Shown here one piece after another: positions 55,048 to 63,402 of a stretch of 64,000 bases of DNA. The notes under the pieces were generated by a model, which did not search any database, was not told where the DNA came from, and saw only the letters and a list, made by a program, of their open reading frames with translations. The stretch is from JADJPO01 sp963724535. Its GTDB lineage: Bacteria > Actinomycetota > Actinomycetes > Actinomycetales > Kineosporiaceae. The position numbers and the translations under genes were made by a program. The stretch is taken from assembly GCA_963724535.1 (NCBI GenBank), contig CAVRVD010000013.1:434001-498000 (forward strand), written 5' to 3'. Position 1 is the first letter of the stretch. Each line of letters begins with the position of its first letter.

Positions 55048-55932
55048 TCAGCCAGCCCGATCAGGGAACCATAGGGCGATCTCGCGGATGGCGGACTCCG
55101 CCGAGTCCGAGCCGTGGGCGAGGTTCTCGGTGCTGCCGTGGCCCCAGTCCCGACCCAGGTCGCCACGGATGCTGCCCGGGGCCGCCGCGGTCGAGTCGGT
55201 GGTGCCCATCAGCGATCGCCAGCCCTGCACCACCCGGTGACCCTCCACTACGGCGGCAAGGACCAGCCCGGAGGACATGAACTCGACGAGCTCAGGGTAG
55301 AAGGGCTTGGCCACGTGCTCGGCGTAGTGCGCATCGAGCAGGGCCCGGTCGGTCCCGCGCAGAGTGAGCCCCGCGAACCGGTAGCCCTTGGCCTCGACCC
55401 GCCGCAGAACCTCCCCGACCAGGCCCCGGGCCACACCGTCCGGCTTGACCAGGACCAACGACCGGTCGGAGCCGGTGTCGGGGACGACGAGGACCGGCGA
55501 TGGCGGGGCTGTCACGCCGCCCGGGTACCAGATGGCGATCTCCCGGGCCGCGGAGTCCACGCCGTCCGAGCCGTGGACGATGTTCTCGGTACTGCCCTGC
55601 CCCCAGTCCCGACCCAGGTCACCACGAATCGTCCCGGGCGCCGCCGTGGTCGGGTCGGTGGTCCCGGCCAGGCTGCGGAAACCCTCGACCACCCGTTCCC
55701 CCTCGACGACCAGGGAGAGCACGGGCGCGGAGGACATGAACTCGAGCAGGTCGGGGTAGAACGGCTTCCCGAGGTGCTCGGCGTAGTGCCGCTCGAGCAG
55801 GTCGGGACCGGCCGAGCGAAGGTCGCAGCGAAGCAGCCGGTAGCCCTTCGCCTCGATGCGAGCGAGCACCTCGCCGACCAGCCCCCGCGCCACACCGTCC
55901 GGCTTGATGAGCACCAAAGTCTGTTCAATCAC
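55048..55932 (-). CDS. ndk: Tandem (double) nucleoside diphosphate kinase
   Basis: 294 residues made of two complete NDK domains. NDK transfers the gamma-phosphate between nucleoside di- and triphosphates through a phospho-His. Domain 1 (1-138): LIKPDGVARGLVG, KPFYPDLLEFM, RSLAGTTDP, GTIRGD and the active His120 in ENIVHGSDG. A 16-residue Pro/Val linker follows. Domain 2 (155-294): LVKPDGVARGLVG, KPFYPELVEFM, RSLMGTTDS, GSIRGD and His273 in ENLAHGSDS. Typical bacterial Ndk is one domain of about 140 residues. Both copies keep the catalytic set, so both may be active. There is no stop or start between them. In the usual actinobacterial place near folC. Confidence 0.95.
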   Translation of the reverse strand: MIEQTLVLIKPDGVARGLVGEVLARIEAKGYRLLRCDLRSAGPDLLERHYAEHLGKPFYPDLLEFMSSAPVLSLVVEGERVVEGFRSLAGTTDPTTAAPGTIRGDLGRDWGQGSTENIVHGSDGVDSAAREIAIWYPGGVTAPPSPVLVVPDTGSDRSLVLVKPDGVARGLVGEVLRRVEAKGYRFAGLTLRGTDRALLDAHYAEHVAKPFYPELVEFMSSGLVLAAVVEGHRVVQGWRSLMGTTDSTAAAPGSIRGDLGRDWGHGSTENLAHGSDSAESAIREIALWFPDRAG

Positions 55933-56014
55933 CTTTGCAGCCTATCCAGACCGGTGATCGAACCCGGCCGAACGGGTGAGGTGACGCTTAGCGCATTGCG
56001 CGGGTGGGGCCCGG

Positions 56015-57271
56015 ATGCCGATGACGCTCGCGATGTCCGGTCAGCCAGCAGTCGAGGACACCACGCAGCGACTGGTGCCGCTGGCGTCCGCCGCCCTCGG
56101 AGCGACGCTCACCGCTCTGGCCCTGGGCCGTCTCGCCGCCGGGTCCAGCGCCGCCGCGACCACGGCCCTCGGCGTGCCGGCCGCCCAGGCGGTGCTGCCC
56201 AGCGGGCTGCTGTCCGTCGCCACCGGGTCGGTCGGGCTTCTACTGCTGGCGCTGTCCGTGCTCTGGCGCCATCACGACATGGGTCCGACCCTGAGCCATT
56301 TCGTCCTGGCCACCTGCGTCCTACTCGGGTCGGCCGATACCGTCGCCTACACCCAGGCCTTGGGACGCCCGGACCGCAGCGCCGAGCTGATTCTGCTCGC
56401 GGTGGCCGCTGGGGGGCTGCTGGTGCGCACGATGTGGTTCGCCGGTGCGCTCGCCGCTGTGCTGCTCGGCTGGGTGGCGCTGGCCGCGGTCGACCCGACC
56501 GCACGCGGGATGTTCCTGATCGGCCTGCTCGGCTCGGCCGTCCTGGCCGTGTTCACCCATAGAGAACGGCTGGCCGCAGTCGAACGGCAGACAGCGCTGC
56601 GTCGGCGGGCGGACCTGGCGGTGCTCGACCCGGTGACCGGGCTGCCCGACCAGCACGGCATCATGCTGGTCGGCGCCCAGCTACTGGCGATCGCCCGACG
56701 CGAGCACGCTGCGGTGGGCTGCACCGTGGTCGAGGTGGTCGGCCTGGACGCCGTTCGGGCCGACTCCGGCGAGGTCGCGGCGGACGCGTTGGTCACCCAT
56801 GTCGCCGACGTGCTGCGCGGCGCCGTGCGGGGCACCGACGTGGTCGGCCGGTGGAGCGTGGGCCAGCTCGCCGTCGTCGCGCACGGCCCCGGAGCCAGCA
56901 TGGAGGTGCTCACCTGCCGACTCGCCGAGGCCATCGAACGCGGGTGCCCGCTGTCTGCGACGCAGTGGCCGCGCCGGCTGAGGATCGGCAACGCGCTACT
57001 CGAACCGTGGGAGGACGCTGGCCTACTCACCACCATCTCCACCGCCCGGCGGAGCATGGAGCGCTCGCTCCCGTTCGATCCGACCGCCAACGCGCAGGGC
57101 GACCACCCACAGCAGCGCGAACGCGGCACCGACGAGATACATCGCGGGCAACCACAGGCCGGTGGCCAGCACCAGCGCCTGCAGCACACTTCCGGCGAGA
57201 TAGCCGCCTGGCCACCGCAGCAGCCCGGCGGTGAGCAGGCAGGCCAGGGCAAGCCCTCCCATAACGGATAG
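56015..57271 (+). CDS. Membrane protein with degenerate GGDEF domain
   Basis: 418 residues. About six hydrophobic segments (20-180), then a GGDEF-like domain (195-350) with LDPVTGLPDQHG at its start. The metal-binding Asp of active cyclases is lost (VVEVVGL at 238-244), and the signature is SVGQL (281-285) instead of GGDEF. The RxxD I-site (RGTD, 272-275) is kept at the correct spacing, so it may bind c-di-GMP without making it. Its last 80 codons are antisense to the DUF4233 gene (57023-57271) and read as low-complexity Gln/Gly, so the functional protein may end sooner. Start ATG 56015 is not well supported; ATG 56033 is an alternative. Confidence 0.75.
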   Translation: MPMTLAMSGQPAVEDTTQRLVPLASAALGATLTALALGRLAAGSSAAATTALGVPAAQAVLPSGLLSVATGSVGLLLLALSVLWRHHDMGPTLSHFVLATCVLLGSADTVAYTQALGRPDRSAELILLAVAAGGLLVRTMWFAGALAAVLLGWVALAAVDPTARGMFLIGLLGSAVLAVFTHRERLAAVERQTALRRRADLAVLDPVTGLPDQHGIMLVGAQLLAIARREHAAVGCTVVEVVGLDAVRADSGEVAADALVTHVADVLRGAVRGTDVVGRWSVGQLAVVAHGPGASMEVLTCRLAEAIERGCPLSATQWPRRLRIGNALLEPWEDAGLLTTISTARRSMERSLPFDPTANAQGDHPQQRERGTDEIHRGQPQAGGQHQRLQHTSGEIAAWPPQQPGGEQAGQGKPSHNG

Positions 57272-57388
57272 GGCCCGGCCGGACGGCACGTCCGCCAATC
57301 GGCTGGCCACCAGGGCGCCGAAGAAGACGGCGAAGGCCTCCAGGACCAGCATGGTCGCGGCCAGGGTCCGCCGCGGCGATCGCATCAT
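57023..57388 (-). CDS. DUF4233 membrane protein
   Basis: 121 residues with four hydrophobic segments (RTLAATMLVLEAFAVFFGAL, ALSVMGGLALACLLTAGLL, AGSVLQALVLATGLWLPAMY, VGAAFALLWVVALRVG), the DUF4233 pattern. The N-terminal LEAFAVFFGALVA is characteristic. It follows folC with an ATGA overlap (57385-57388), the constant position of this family in actinobacteria. Function unknown. Confidence 0.88.
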   Translation of the reverse strand: MMRSPRRTLAATMLVLEAFAVFFGALVASRLADVPSGRALSVMGGLALACLLTAGLLRWPGGYLAGSVLQALVLATGLWLPAMYLVGAAFALLWVVALRVGGRIERERALHAPPGGGDGGE

Positions 57389-58791
57389 CGCGGCCGGACC
57401 CCCCGGTCGACAGTCTCGGCCGGCGGTGCCTCCGGCTCGGCCCGTAGCAACACCCGGACGTCCGCGGCCAGGGTGATCGACCCGGTGGCCACCACGGCGG
57501 CAGCCGGGCTGCCGCCGGACTCGGCCCGGGTGACGGCCAGGTCGAGGGCGTCGTCAAGGCGGTGGACGACGTGCACCCGGTCCTCCCCGAAGACATCCTC
57601 GGCCAGCCGGGCTAGGTCGTCGGGGTCGACGGCCCGCGCCGACGTCGACGCGGTGACCACCACTTCGTCGAGGGCCGGTTCCAGGGCCTCGAGGATTCCG
57701 GTCGCGTCCTTGTCGGCGAGCACCCCCACCAGCCCAACCAGCCGAGTGAAGGCGAACGACTCCTCCAACGCCGCCGCGAGAACCCGGGCCCCGGCCGGGT
57801 TGTGCGCGGCGTCGACCAAAACGGTCGGGCTGCGTCGGACCACCTCGAGCCGCCCGGGCGAGGCGACGTCGGCGAAGGCAGCGCGGACCAGGTCCGGTTC
57901 CAGCCGCCCGCCCGGCTCGGCGCCGCCGAGGAAGGCCTCGACGGCGACCAGCGCGCACAATGCGTTCTGCGCCTGGTGCGATCCGTGCAGCGGGATGAAG
58001 ACGTCCGGGTAGTCCCCACCGAGCCCGCGCAGGGTCAGCACCTGGCCGCCCACGGCGACCTCCCGGGACAAGACGGCGACGTCGCGGCCCTCCCCGACCA
58101 CGGTCGATCCGACCTCGGCGGCCCGGCGGGCCAGCACCTGCGCCGCGGCCTCGCTGGGCTGCTCGGCGAGCACGGTGACCGAGCCGGGTTTGACGATGCC
58201 GGCCTTCTCGGCGGCGACGCGGACGACGTCGTCGCCGAGGAAGTGCTGGTGGTCGACGTCGATCGGCATCACCACCGCCACCCGGGCGTCGATGACGTTG
58301 GTCGCGTCCCAGACTCCCCCCATGCCCACCTCGACGACAGCGACGTCGACGGGGGCGTCGGCGAACGCGGCATAGGCCATCGCCACCAGCACCTCGAAGT
58401 AGGTCATCCGAGGTCCGCCCCCGGCAAGGCTGCGGGCGTCGACCAGCTCCAGATACGGCACCACCTCGTCGTGGACCTCGACGAACCGCTCCACCGACAG
58501 CGGCACGCCGTCCACGCTGATCCGCTCCCGCACGTCGGCCAGGTGCGGGCTGGTGAACCGCCCAGTGCGCAGCCCGTGCTCGCGCAGCAGCCGCTCGACC
58601 ATCCGGGTGGTGGAGGTCTTGCCGTTGGTGCCAGTCAGGTGCACGGCCGGGTAGGCGTGCTGCGGGTCGCCCAGCAGCTGCACCACGGCCGCGATCCGGT
58701 CCAGGCTGGGCACCAGGTCGTGTTCGGGAGCCCGGGCCAGGATCTCCCGATGGACCGCGGCGAACCGCTCGGCCGCCGACCGCTCGCTCAC
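57385..58791 (-). CDS. folC: Bifunctional folylpolyglutamate/dihydrofolate synthase
   Basis: 468 residues. Mur-ligase-like ATPase that adds glutamates to (dihydro)folate. P-loop HLTGTNGKTSTTRMVERLL, then FTSPHLADVRERISVDG, VAVVEVGMGGVWDATN, AEKAGIVKPG, HGSHQAQNALCALVAVEA and the C-terminal VLVDAAHNPAGARVLAAAL. Its start GTG overlaps the ileS stop (GTGA, 58788-58791) and its stop overlaps DUF4233, so ileS-folC-DUF4233 form one coupled operon under the ileS T-box. Confidence 0.96.
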   Translation of the reverse strand: MSERSAAERFAAVHREILARAPEHDLVPSLDRIAAVVQLLGDPQHAYPAVHLTGTNGKTSTTRMVERLLREHGLRTGRFTSPHLADVRERISVDGVPLSVERFVEVHDEVVPYLELVDARSLAGGGPRMTYFEVLVAMAYAAFADAPVDVAVVEVGMGGVWDATNVIDARVAVVMPIDVDHQHFLGDDVVRVAAEKAGIVKPGSVTVLAEQPSEAAAQVLARRAAEVGSTVVGEGRDVAVLSREVAVGGQVLTLRGLGGDYPDVFIPLHGSHQAQNALCALVAVEAFLGGAEPGGRLEPDLVRAAFADVASPGRLEVVRRSPTVLVDAAHNPAGARVLAAALEESFAFTRLVGLVGVLADKDATGILEALEPALDEVVVTASTSARAVDPDDLARLAEDVFGEDRVHVVHRLDDALDLAVTRAESGGSPAAAVVATGSITLAADVRVLLRAEPEAPPAETVDRGVRPR

Positions 58792-61700
58792 CGTGCCCTC
58801 ACGACAAGGGCCTCGACCAGGACGCCGACCTGCAGCCCACCCGGCAGCTCGGTCCAGGTCCCGACCGTGGACGGTTCCTCGACCCCGGTGACGGTGAGCT
58901 CCTCGGCCAGCGTCTCGCTGCGGATCAGCCCCTCGTGGGTCCGGACGGCGTCCACCACTGCGGCGTCGGCCGAGGCCAGGCGCAGCAGGATCCGGTCACC
59001 GACGGCGAGGTCGGCGGCACGGCGCTCGGCCTGCACCTGCCGGATCAGGTCGCGGGCCAACCCCTCCGCCTCGGCCTGCGGGGTCACCGTGGTGTCCAGA
59101 ACGACGAACCCGCCGTCGGTCAGCACGGCAACCGCAGAACTCGTCCCGGCCGCATCGGCGACCACGGTCTCGACGGTGTACTCACCCTCGAGCAGCGCCA
59201 CCCCGCCGCAGACCACGGCGCCGTCGCTCTCCTGCCAGTCGCCGCTCTTGCTGGCTCGGATCACGTCCTGGACCTCCCGGCCCAGGCGCGGGCCGGCGGC
59301 CCGGGCGTTCACGGTGAGCCGCCGGCTGATCCCGACCTCATGTTCGGCGGCGGCGTCCAGGTGCACCAGAGCCACCTCGGCGACGTTCACCTCGTCCGCA
59401 ACAAGCGCCGTGAATCGTTGCAGGGCAGCCGGGTCCGGGCTGACCACGGTCAGCTTCGGCAGCGGCAGCCGGACCCGCAGCCCGGCGGCCTTGCGCAGCC
59501 CGAGGGCGGCGGAGGCGACGGCGCGGGCGGAGTCCATGGCAGCGACCAGGTCGGCGTCGGTCGGCAAGGGACAGCTGTCCTCGGCGTCCACCGGCCAGTC
59601 GCTCAGATGCACGCTGCGACCACCGGTGAGCCCGCGCCAGATCTCCTCGGTGACCAGGGGCAGCAGCGGCGCCGCGAGCCGGGTCAGCACCTCCAAGGCC
59701 GTGTAGAGCGTGTCGAAGGCGTCCCGAGTGTCCGCCGTCGCCCCACCGGTCGCCCAGAACCGCTCCCGGGAGCGCCGCACGTACCAGTTGGTCAACACGT
59801 CGAGGTGGTCGCGCAGGCTCTGGCAGGCGCCGGCGATGTCGTAGGCATCCATCTGTGCGGTCATCGTGGCGGCCAGGTCTGCGGTCTTGGCCAGCAGGTA
59901 CCGGTCCAGCACGTCGGCCGAGTCGGCGCGCCACGACGCCTCGTACCCCGTCTGGCCGCACGTGTTCGCGTAGAGGGCGAAGAAGTACCAGACGTTCCAC
60001 AACGGCAGCAGCACCTGGCGCACGCCGTCGCGGATGCCGCGGTCGGTGACCATGAGGTTGCCACCACGCAGCACCGGCGAGGACATCAGGAACCACCGCA
60101 TCGCATCGGACCCGTCGCGGTCGAAGACCGCTCGCACGTCCGGGTAGTTGCGCAGGCTCTTGCTCATCTTGCGCCCGTCGTCCCCGAGCAGGATCCCGTG
60201 GCTGACGCAGGTGGAGAAGGCCGGCCGGTCGAACAGCGCCGTGGCCAGTACGTGCATGGTGTAGAACCAGCCACGGGTCTGGCCGATGTACTCGACGATG
60301 AAGTCACCCGGGTAGTGGTTCTCGAACCACTCGGTGTTCTCGAAGGGGTAGTGCACCTGGGCGAATGGCATCGAGCCTGACTCGAACCAACAGTCCAGCA
60401 CCTCCGGGACCCGGCGCATCGTGGACCGCTGGCCCGCCGGACGCGGGTCGTCGGGGTTGGGCCGGGTCAGTTCGTCGATCATCGGCCGGTGCAGGTCGGT
60501 GACGACCACGCCGAAGTCCCGCTCGAGCTCGGCCCGCGAACCGTATACATCGATGCGCGGGTAGGCCGGGTCGTCGCTGACCCAGACCGGGATCGGCGAG
60601 CCCCAGTAGCGACTGCGGCTGATCGACCAGTCCCGGGCGTTCTCCAGCCACTTGCCGAACGAGCCGTCCCTGATGTGCTCAGGCACCCAGTGGATCTGCT
60701 GGTTCAGCTCGACCATCCGGTCCCTGAAGGCGGTGACCTTGACGAACCAGCTCGACACGGCGCGGTAGATCAGCGGGTTGTCGCAGCGCCAGCAGTGCGG
60801 GTAGGGGTGCTCGTAGGTCTCGTGCCGAATCAGCGAGCCGGCCGTCTTGAGGTCGGCGACGATCTGGGGGTTGGCGTCGAAGACCTGCATGCCGGCGTAG
60901 TCGCTCACCTCGACGGTGAACCGGCCCTGGCCGTCCACCGGGATCACCGGATCGATGTCCGCGGCGTCGGTGGTGACCTTGTCCTCCTCACCGAACGCCG
61001 GCGCGATGTGGACGATCCCGGTGCCCTCGTCGGTGCTCACGTAGTCGGCGGGCAGGACCTGATGCGCGTTGCGTCGACCGGCGAAGTACCCGAACGGCGG
61101 GGTGTAGCTGCTGCCGACCAGGTCGGCTCCGGTGAGGGTCACCACCACCCGGGCGTCGCCGAGCTCGCGGGCGAAGTGGCCGATCCGGGTGGTGGCCAGC
61201 AGCACCCGTCGTCCGGCCATCGGGCTGGTCGCCTCGGGCTCGACGACGGCGTAGTCCAGGTCGGGGTGCACCGCCATGGCAAGGTTGCTCGGCAGGGTCC
61301 ACGGCGTCGTCGTCCAGATCAGGGCCTCGGCGCCGGCCGCGGGTCCGCTGGTCAGCGGCAGCGAGACAGTGACCGCCGGATCCTGGCGCTGGCGATAGAC
61401 GTCGTCCATCCGGGTCTCGGTGTTGGACAGCGGGGTCTCGCAGCGCCAGCAGTAGGCGAGCACCCGGAAGCCCTCGTAGACAAGGCCGGAGTCCCATAGG
61501 GCCTTGAAGGCCCACATCACGCTCTCCATGTAGTCCAGGTCGAGCGTCTTGTAGTCGTTGACGAAGTCGACCCACCGGGCCTGGCGGTGGACGTAGTCCT
61601 CCCAATCCTTGGTGTAGGCCAGCACCGAGGAGCGGCAGGCGTCGTTGAAGGTGGCGATGCCCATCTGCTCGATCTCTGCCTTGTGCGAGATGCCGAGCTG

Positions 61701-62072
61701 CTTCTCCGCCTCGACCTCGGCGGGTAGGCCGTGGCAGTCCCAGCCGAAGCGCCGCTCCACCCGCCGGCCGCGCATGGTCTGGTAGCGCGGGACGACGTCC
61801 TTGACGTAGCCGGTGAGCAGGTGGCCGTAGTGCGGCAGGCCGTTGGCGAACGGCGGACCGTCGTAGAAGACGAACTCGTTGCCGCCGCGGGTGCCGTCGG
61901 GCGAGTCGGCGCTGCGCGCCTCGACGCTCGCCTCGAAGGTGTGGTCGTCGTCCCAGTAGCGCTGGGTGCGCTCCTCGATATCCGGCAGCCGCGGGTTGGC
62001 CTCAACGGCCGGGCCGGCGCCGGACGTGCCGACGCCGGAGATCCTTACGGCGGACGCCTTGGGGTAGGTCAC
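58788..62072 (-). CDS. ileS: Isoleucyl-tRNA synthetase
   Basis: 1094 residues, class I synthetase. HIGH motif as PHYGHLLTGYVKD, GWDCHGLPAEVEAEKQLG, editing domain with TTTPWTLPSNLAMAV, and KMSKS in DGRKMSKSLRNYPD. The long size, GWDCHG block and C-terminal domain place it with the 'eukaryote-like' IleS type found in mycobacteria and relatives, which is associated with low mupirocin sensitivity in that group (family knowledge, not shown here). GTG 62072 has GAGGAG four bases upstream. Expression is predicted to be controlled by the T-box upstream. Confidence 0.97.
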   Translation of the reverse strand: MTYPKASAVRISGVGTSGAGPAVEANPRLPDIEERTQRYWDDDHTFEASVEARSADSPDGTRGGNEFVFYDGPPFANGLPHYGHLLTGYVKDVVPRYQTMRGRRVERRFGWDCHGLPAEVEAEKQLGISHKAEIEQMGIATFNDACRSSVLAYTKDWEDYVHRQARWVDFVNDYKTLDLDYMESVMWAFKALWDSGLVYEGFRVLAYCWRCETPLSNTETRMDDVYRQRQDPAVTVSLPLTSGPAAGAEALIWTTTPWTLPSNLAMAVHPDLDYAVVEPEATSPMAGRRVLLATTRIGHFARELGDARVVVTLTGADLVGSSYTPPFGYFAGRRNAHQVLPADYVSTDEGTGIVHIAPAFGEEDKVTTDAADIDPVIPVDGQGRFTVEVSDYAGMQVFDANPQIVADLKTAGSLIRHETYEHPYPHCWRCDNPLIYRAVSSWFVKVTAFRDRMVELNQQIHWVPEHIRDGSFGKWLENARDWSISRSRYWGSPIPVWVSDDPAYPRIDVYGSRAELERDFGVVVTDLHRPMIDELTRPNPDDPRPAGQRSTMRRVPEVLDCWFESGSMPFAQVHYPFENTEWFENHYPGDFIVEYIGQTRGWFYTMHVLATALFDRPAFSTCVSHGILLGDDGRKMSKSLRNYPDVRAVFDRDGSDAMRWFLMSSPVLRGGNLMVTDRGIRDGVRQVLLPLWNVWYFFALYANTCGQTGYEASWRADSADVLDRYLLAKTADLAATMTAQMDAYDIAGACQSLRDHLDVLTNWYVRRSRERFWATGGATADTRDAFDTLYTALEVLTRLAAPLLPLVTEEIWRGLTGGRSVHLSDWPVDAEDSCPLPTDADLVAAMDSARAVASAALGLRKAAGLRVRLPLPKLTVVSPDPAALQRFTALVADEVNVAEVALVHLDAAAEHEVGISRRLTVNARAAGPRLGREVQDVIRASKSGDWQESDGAVVCGGVALLEGEYTVETVVADAAGTSSAVAVLTDGGFVVLDTTVTPQAEAEGLARDLIRQVQAERRAADLAVGDRILLRLASADAAVVDAVRTHEGLIRSETLAEELTVTGVEEPSTVGTWTELPGGLQVGVLVEALVVRAR

Positions 62073-62082
62073 GGTGCTCCTC

Positions 62083-62345
62083 GGGCCTCGGGTTGCGCGG
62101 TGGCTGCCGCTCGTGCCACGAGGACGATGCTCCGGACGGCCCGGGGCACCGCGGTACCACCTCGCTTGCCGTCCCGGACCGCCTCGTCCGTTGGCACGGA
62201 CTGCGCGACCCGAGGGCGGCCCCTCCTCATCGGCTGTAACGGGCCGGTCCCGTCCGGTTCTACTGAGGTCGACGCCCAGCCGGCGCGGTCCCGTTCTTCC
62301 GGAGGCTCGCCGGTGATGGCCGGGTCGACGCCTGTGCGAGCCAGT
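62083..62345 (-). ncRNA. T-box riboswitch controlling ileS
   Basis: Leader RNA of ileS that reads tRNA-Ile charging. Reading the minus strand: specifier bulge CCATCACCGGCGAG with the isoleucine codon ATC at 62317-62315; GAGCCTCCGGAAGAACGG after it, then ACCTCAGTAGAACCGG (AGTA-type box), then the T-box GCGAGGTGGTACCGCGG (62165-62149). GTCCTCG and CGAGGAG near the start codon can pair, so the ribosome binding site can be sequestered, as in actinobacterial translational T-boxes. A -10-like TAAACT lies near 62345-62350. No terminator U-run is present. Confidence 0.9.
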
Positions 62346-62448
62346 TTAGCCGCTATCAGTGGCCTGACCGGCACCTCGGCTCCGCCCGAGACGGACCGCG
62401 CGCCACGTCCTCCACGATTTCGCACCGTCGCGCACGTACCCTGACTCG

Positions 62449-63396
62449 GTGGTCCGTGCACACGCTGCGCTGCTGGCAGCCCCGCCTGCGGGTGATGGTG
62501 CGACCCGATGGCTACATACAGCGATAGTTTTATTGCTTTCTGTAGTCATGCTGCTGGCCCAGGCCGCCACCGCCACGGCCGCCGTCGCCAGCCGACATGA
62601 TCTCTCGGTCCAGGTCACACCCACCGTCCAGGTCGCTCCGGGGGGCAGCGGTGCGGTCACGGTGACCTGGCGCAACGCCGGCCCGTCCGCAGCCCCCGGA
62701 GTGAGTGTCACCTATGCCCCGCCGACCGGTGCCCGGCTGGCCGTTGCCCTGCCGGCCGGCTGGAAGCTCGTCGGGAGGGCCGCGGTACGCACCCTCGGGC
62801 CGGTGGCAGTCGGGGCCTCCGGCACGGCCAGGCTGACCGTAACGGTGCCCAAGACCCTCGTGCCGGGTGGCGTGCTGGTCGGCGGCTACGGCCAGGTGGC
62901 TGCAGCCGGCGGCACAGAACGCATCCCCGGCAACAACGAGGCTGCGAGCCGGATCAAGGTCGCGGCCCCCGCCCCCAAGCCGACCCCGAAGCCGACCCCG
63001 AAGCCGACCGTCACGCCCAAGCCCACCGTCACGCCCAAGCCCACCGTCACGCCCAAGCCCACGCCCCGGACGAGCCCGTCGACACGGCCGGTCACCACGA
63101 CCACCGCCCGGCCGGTCTCGGCCCCATCGCCCGCCGCCATGGCGACGCGCTCGGCAGCGAGCCCGGTGGCCAGCACGCACGTCGTCCTGCCCTCGAGCGG
63201 CACCGCCGCGGCGGCAACGGGGGTGATTGAGGTGACCGATACACCTCGAACGGGGACCGGCATCGCCCTCGTCCCGCTGGTCGGCGCCGCGGCCTGCTTC
63301 GGGGCCGCCGGAGCCGGCCTGGTCCTACTCCGGCGACGACGTCTGGACGCCCGCAGCGACGAGGAGGAGCAACGCGGCCTGGACCACAGACCCTGA
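62449..63396 (+). CDS. Secreted cell-wall protein with sortase-type C-terminus
   Basis: 315 residues. N-terminal signal peptide (hydrophobic core about 24-43), a beta-rich domain (50-170) resembling DUF11/CARDB-type modules, a Pro-Lys-Thr repeat linker (PKPTVT units, about 175-205), a Ser/Thr-rich stretch, then TPRTG, a membrane helix and LLRRRRLDARSDEEEQ. The TPRTG-helix-Arg tail is a sorting signal of LPXTG type with Thr for Leu. The signal-peptide codons are unusually A/T-rich for this genome, including TTA at 62530. Start GTG 62449 has no clear ribosome binding site. The only sortase in the window is the class F one at 49303-50028. Confidence 0.8.
   Translation: MVRAHAALLAAPPAGDGATRWLHTAIVLLLSVVMLLAQAATATAAVASRHDLSVQVTPTVQVAPGGSGAVTVTWRNAGPSAAPGVSVTYAPPTGARLAVALPAGWKLVGRAAVRTLGPVAVGASGTARLTVTVPKTLVPGGVLVGGYGQVAAAGGTERIPGNNEAASRIKVAAPAPKPTPKPTPKPTVTPKPTVTPKPTVTPKPTPRTSPSTRPVTTTTARPVSAPSPAAMATRSAASPVASTHVVLPSSGTAAAATGVIEVTDTPRTGTGIALVPLVGAAACFGAAGAGLVLLRRRRLDARSDEEEQRGLDHRP
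62974..63065 (+). repeat. Coding repeat encoding PKPT(VT) units
   Basis: Two or three 12-bp units (aagccgaccccg) followed by three copies of the 18-bp aagcccaccgtcacgccc encode the Pro-Lys-Thr wall-spanning linker of the surface protein. Confidence 0.75.
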
Positions 63397-63402
63397 CCTC
63401 GG

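Noticed and set aside
57802..59706. 634-codon plus-strand open frame
   Set aside because: Antisense to folC and ileS, which have clear motifs.
62069..62461. 130-codon minus-strand frame before ileS
   Set aside because: The region folds as a T-box leader; the frame crosses the specifier and T-box and has no similarity.
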